A program made the position numbers and the translations under genes. A stretch of 22,787 bases of DNA, from positions 1 through 22,787 of the IMG/VR virus record IMGVR_UViG_3300001523_000016; one strand, written 5' to 3'. This stretch comes from a virus. This document shows positions 20,121 through 22,787 of this stretch, one piece after another. Position 1 is the first letter of the stretch, and every line of letters begins with the position of its first letter. A model generated the notes under the pieces. The model saw only the letters and a list, made by a program, of their open reading frames with translations. It searched no databases and was not told the origin of the DNA.

Positions 20121-20483
20121 ATGCAAAGAAAAAATCTAACAGGCGGCTGGGTTGAATTAAGAAGCCCAACGGAAGTGCCAGAACGGTTACGCCGTCCAGT
20201 GGTTCATGCAAGTATTGATGCGCAACGATTCGCTGACCTTGAAGAGGGCGACTTCACGGGCGAGGACATGAATCAATTGCAGGTGCTAAATGATCTCGTG
20301 GCTATTGCTCTTGTGAGTAAGTGGTCTTTTGAAGCCGATATCTCTTTGGATGGATTATTAGATTTACCTAGCGGCTCTTACGATGAACTGCTTGCGATAG
20401 TTGCGCCGCAGGTCGGAGAATTGATGCCAAACTTCGGCGTGAATCCTGACCCAAAAGTGCTTACCGAAAACTTAGACGGCTAA
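20121..20483 (+). CDS. Tail assembly chaperone, G-type product
   Basis: 120 residues, GGGAAGG seven bases before the ATG. It is the zero-frame product of the chaperone pair between tail tube and tape measure: SPTEVPERLRRPVV near the N-terminus, a helical middle (MNQLQVLNDLVAIALVSKWSFE) and LLDLPSGSYDELLAIVAPQ. It would bind the tape measure and guide tube assembly. A slippery CCCAAAA near its end diverts some ribosomes to the longer product. Confidence 0.8.
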   Translation: MQRKNLTGGWVELRSPTEVPERLRRPVVHASIDAQRFADLEEGDFTGEDMNQLQVLNDLVAIALVSKWSFEADISLDGLLDLPSGSYDELLAIVAPQVGELMPNFGVNPDPKVLTENLDG

Positions 20484-20668
20484 CTTGGGCTCTTTCTGGT
20501 AAAGAGGTAGGCGAGGGGTTAGAAGAAGTGCCGTACTGGCGGGATTACATTATCGCCAAAAAGTTTGGCTGGACTAAAAGTCAGATTGAGGAACAACCCG
20601 CTGTTTGGCTAGACTGGTTAATAGCAATAGATAGAGAAGTTTCGGCATTTGAGGCGAACTTAGGCTAG
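20121..20668 (+). CDS. Tail assembly chaperone, frameshifted GT-type product
   Basis: Product of 20121-20456 joined to 20456-20668 by a -1 slip, about 182 residues. The T-part reads from the slip SAYRKLRRLTWALSG to a Trp-rich domain (EVPYWRDYIIAKKFGWTKSQIEEQPAVWLDWLIAID). This frame has no convincing start of its own. The G/GT arrangement, with the longer product in smaller amount, is conserved in long-tailed phages, and the two together assemble the tail around the tape measure. Confidence 0.8.
20450..20456 (+). promoter_or_regulatory. Slippery heptamer CCCAAAA, -1 frameshift
   Basis: In frame the bases read C-CCA-AAA-G, an X-XXY-YYZ site. A -1 slip continues with SAYRKLRRLTWALSGK and stays open to TAG at 20666-20668. 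No strong downstream hairpin is obvious. Confidence 0.8.
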
Positions 20669-20679
20669 AAGGGTGTCAA

Positions 20680-22787
20680 GTGTCTACCACTATACCGCCC
20701 GTATACGTTGAATTTAGAGGAAATGCTAATGACCTTTTAGGGGAAATTAGAAAAGTCACGAAGGCTTTGCCAGAAGTTGAGAAGCAAGCCAAAAGTGCCA
20801 GCAAGTCTTTCGGATTATTAAAAGGTGCGATCGCTGCGGTGTCGGTTGCTGCCATTGCACGCGGATTGAAAACCATTACGATGGGTGCTTCTAATCTAGC
20901 GGAAGCCATAAGCAAGGTAGATGTTGTATTTAATGACAACGCCGCAGAAGTCCAGAAGTGGGCTAAAACTACCGCTGTCTCTATGGGTGTCAGCCGTTCT
21001 GCCGCCTTAGCCGCCGCAGGAACTTATGGCAATCTATTTAAAGCATTTGGCTTGGGTGATAAGCAAGCACAGACAATGTCTATGAGTCTGGTCAAACTCG
21101 CAAGTGACTTGGCATCCTTCAATGACACATCCATAGACGACGCAATTTTGGCTTTGCGGTCTGGTCTCTCTGGTGAGGTTGAATCGCTTAAAAAGTACGG
21201 TATCGCGATTAATGAAGTGCGGCTCAAAGAAGAAGCAAGAAACTTAGGTTTAATTAAATCAACCAAAGACGTAATGCCACAGGCGGTTAAAATGCAAGCC
21301 GCTTATGCGTTGATTATGAAAGACAGCGCGCTTGCGCAAGGCGACTTTGCTCGGACATCTGCGGGTTTCGCCAACCAGATGAGAACTTTGCAAGCAAACA
21401 TTAAAGATGCAGGCGATAGTTTGGGCGCAATTCTTTTGCCTTATCTCACCTCGCTGGCGACAACGATCAATGAAAAAGTAATACCAAACATACAGGCTTT
21501 TATTAACGGGCTAACTGGAGATGTGAGCGTTATCGCAAGCCTAGATGAATCGGGTCAAGCGGCTTACACTTGGGGCGCTAGAGTTTCAGCAATTTTTGAT
21601 TTCATTTTGGCATTTAAGCCACTTTTGATTGGTTTGGGTATTGCGCTAGCATCAATTTGGGCTCTTAATACGATCGCCGCAGGAGTAAGCGCGACTGTGT
21701 CAGCAATTGGAGTCATAACGACTGCTTACAAGTTCCTGAGAACTCAGGCAATTTTAACTGCAACGGCAATGGCTTTTGCTTTCGGACCAGTAGCGGGAGT
21801 AGCGGGAGTCTTAGCGTTAGGCGCAGCGATGATAGGCGCTAATTATCTGGCAGAAAAATACAGCGCCAAGATGCCAGAAATGCCTGCGTTTGCTGCAAGC
21901 AAGCCTTACGTTTCTCCAATGGGTGAAGATGCTTCTCTAAGTATACCCGAGACAATTAGCGGGACTGACGGCAAGAAAGGAAGCAAGGTAGGTAAAGCAA
22001 AAGCAGCGGCAAAAGCCGCAGCAGCCGCCGCCGCAGAAGCAGCCGCAGAATCAGCAAAAGCCGCGAAAGAGTACGCGGATAAAACGGCACAAATGGCGAG
22101 AGACATTGCTAATGCAATTTTGGATAGTACTAAAAACTATTGGGCAACAGTAGTAAGTGCCGCCGAGCAAGCAAGGAATTTTGCCGAAGAGCAGTACAAC
22201 AAAACTTTAGCCCTTTTGCAGGCTTCGGTTTCTGGATTAAGCGGATCGCTAGACATCACGGAAAAGGGAAGCACGGGCGCGGGAATGGTTGCGTACTTTA
22301 AAAGGCAACTGACGAGAATTAAAGAATTTGTGGCTAACGTGAGCAAACTAAAAGAGATGGGTCTGCACCCGATGTTCATTAGTCAATTAGTGGCTGCTGG
22401 ACCTGAAGGCGGGAGCCGTGCGGCAAGGGCGTTAGTCGGGGATTCAGCCGCTATTGCTGAATTAAATGCAATGCAAACGGATTTCTTAGGTGTGGCTCAA
22501 GGGGCTAGCGGCTTGTATCAGGAAGACAGCACGATTACCGACATGGCTATGCGTACGGGTGCGGGAATCGGTTATACAACCGCTGAAAACACATATCAAA
22601 AATCTTTATCCGACCAAGCAAACATGATCGGGGTAGCAGAAAGAGCGGCTGCTGAATATAATCAAAACAACAACATGACTTTTAATATTGACGGCGCAAC
22701 TTACGAAGACCCCGCAAGACTGGCGCAAGCGATTGCTGATGCTGTCGCTGCGGGCGTAAAGAGTGTGCCGTTACCTGCTGCTGCAAC
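20680..22787 (+). CDS. Tape measure protein, 3' end outside window
   Basis: 702 codons visible, open to the window edge. The GTG at 20680 has GAAGGG six bases upstream; a GTG at 20673 hits a stop quickly. The N-terminus is coiled (NDLLGEIRKVTKALPEVEKQAKSASKS), followed by a TMP domain with FNDNAAEVQKWAKTTAVSMGVSRSAALAAAGTYGNLF (about 85-125) and SFNDTSIDDAILALRSGLSGEVESLKKYGI (about 145-175). A hydrophobic block follows (about 306-385), then an Ala/Lys-rich helix (about 430-470) and MGLHPMFISQLVAAGPEGGSRAARALVG. It sets tail length and may help DNA cross the membrane. Confidence 0.9.
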   Translation, partial: MSTTIPPVYVEFRGNANDLLGEIRKVTKALPEVEKQAKSASKSFGLLKGAIAAVSVAAIARGLKTITMGASNLAEAISKVDVVFNDNAAEVQKWAKTTAVSMGVSRSAALAAAGTYGNLFKAFGLGDKQAQTMSMSLVKLASDLASFNDTSIDDAILALRSGLSGEVESLKKYGIAINEVRLKEEARNLGLIKSTKDVMPQAVKMQAAYALIMKDSALAQGDFARTSAGFANQMRTLQANIKDAGDSLGAILLPYLTSLATTINEKVIPNIQAFINGLTGDVSVIASLDESGQAAYTWGARVSAIFDFILAFKPLLIGLGIALASIWALNTIAAGVSATVSAIGVITTAYKFLRTQAILTATAMAFAFGPVAGVAGVLALGAAMIGANYLAEKYSAKMPEMPAFAASKPYVSPMGEDASLSIPETISGTDGKKGSKVGKAKAAAKAAAAAAAEAAAESAKAAKEYADKTAQMARDIANAILDSTKNYWATVVSAAEQARNFAEEQYNKTLALLQASVSGLSGSLDITEKGSTGAGMVAYFKRQLTRIKEFVANVSKLKEMGLHPMFISQLVAAGPEGGSRAARALVGDSAAIAELNAMQTDFLGVAQGASGLYQEDSTITDMAMRTGAGIGYTTAENTYQKSLSDQANMIGVAERAAAEYNQNNNMTFNIDGATYEDPARLAQAIADAVAAGVKSVPLPAAA

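Noticed and set aside
20465-20471. CGAAAAC as the chaperone slip site
   Set aside because: P-site re-pairing would be poor; CCCAAAA slightly upstream fits X-XXY-YYZ fully.
21906-22106. Minus-strand Ala-rich ORF
   Set aside because: Reverse complement of the Ala/Lys-rich helix of the tape measure.

Overview
This window is part of a tailed-phage (siphovirus-type) genome or prophage. Every convincing gene is on the + strand and packing is very tight, with many ATGA, TAATG, GTGA and TTGA stop/start overlaps. The right half holds the usual head-to-tail order: small terminase, large terminase, portal, MuF, maturation protease, major capsid protein, connectors, tail terminator, tail tube, frameshifted tail chaperones, and a tape measure that runs off the end. 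The host is probably an actinobacterium of moderate GC. This is inferred from an Lsr2-like DNA-binding domain, actinophage-style structural proteins, and probable leaderless promoters; nothing in the window proves it. I see no integrase, repressor, tRNA, rRNA, CRISPR array or insertion sequence.

Layout. (1) 18-4113: an operon behind promoter copy 1. It has small unknown proteins, a Gp88-like protein, a PD-(D/E)XK nuclease, an HNH nuclease, a single-stranded DNA-binding protein and an Lsr2-like protein. It ends at a strong hairpin terminator (4172-4210). (2) 4205-7056: promoter copy 2, then an ArdC-N-like anti-restriction candidate, small proteins, a ParB-like protein and a TAGT-type glycosyltransferase. 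(3) 7064-15815: a probable leaderless promoter, then the packaging and head genes, with a hairpin after the capsid gene. (4) 15886-17634: connector and tail-terminator genes, then a second strong terminator. (5) 17686-18449: promoter copy 3 with four tiny coupled genes, apparently a moron cassette inserted in the neck/tail genes. (6) 18476-22787: another probable leaderless promoter, then neck, tail tube, chaperone and tape-measure genes.

Four points stand out. First, a roughly 110-base unit (terminator T-tract, promoter with 17-base spacing, AAGGAG leader) occurs three times and divides the genome into transcription modules. Second, the portal gene ends on a TTTAAAAAAA slippery run followed five bases later by a hairpin with a GAGA loop. 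The MuF gene reads open in the -1 frame and has no ribosome-binding site, which predicts a programmed portal-MuF fusion. Third, the MuF protein carries a C-terminal zeta-toxin kinase domain, so it looks like a virion-delivered effector with a small coupled gene behind it. Fourth, the major capsid gene is split by a one-base frame change inside a predicted surface insertion domain.
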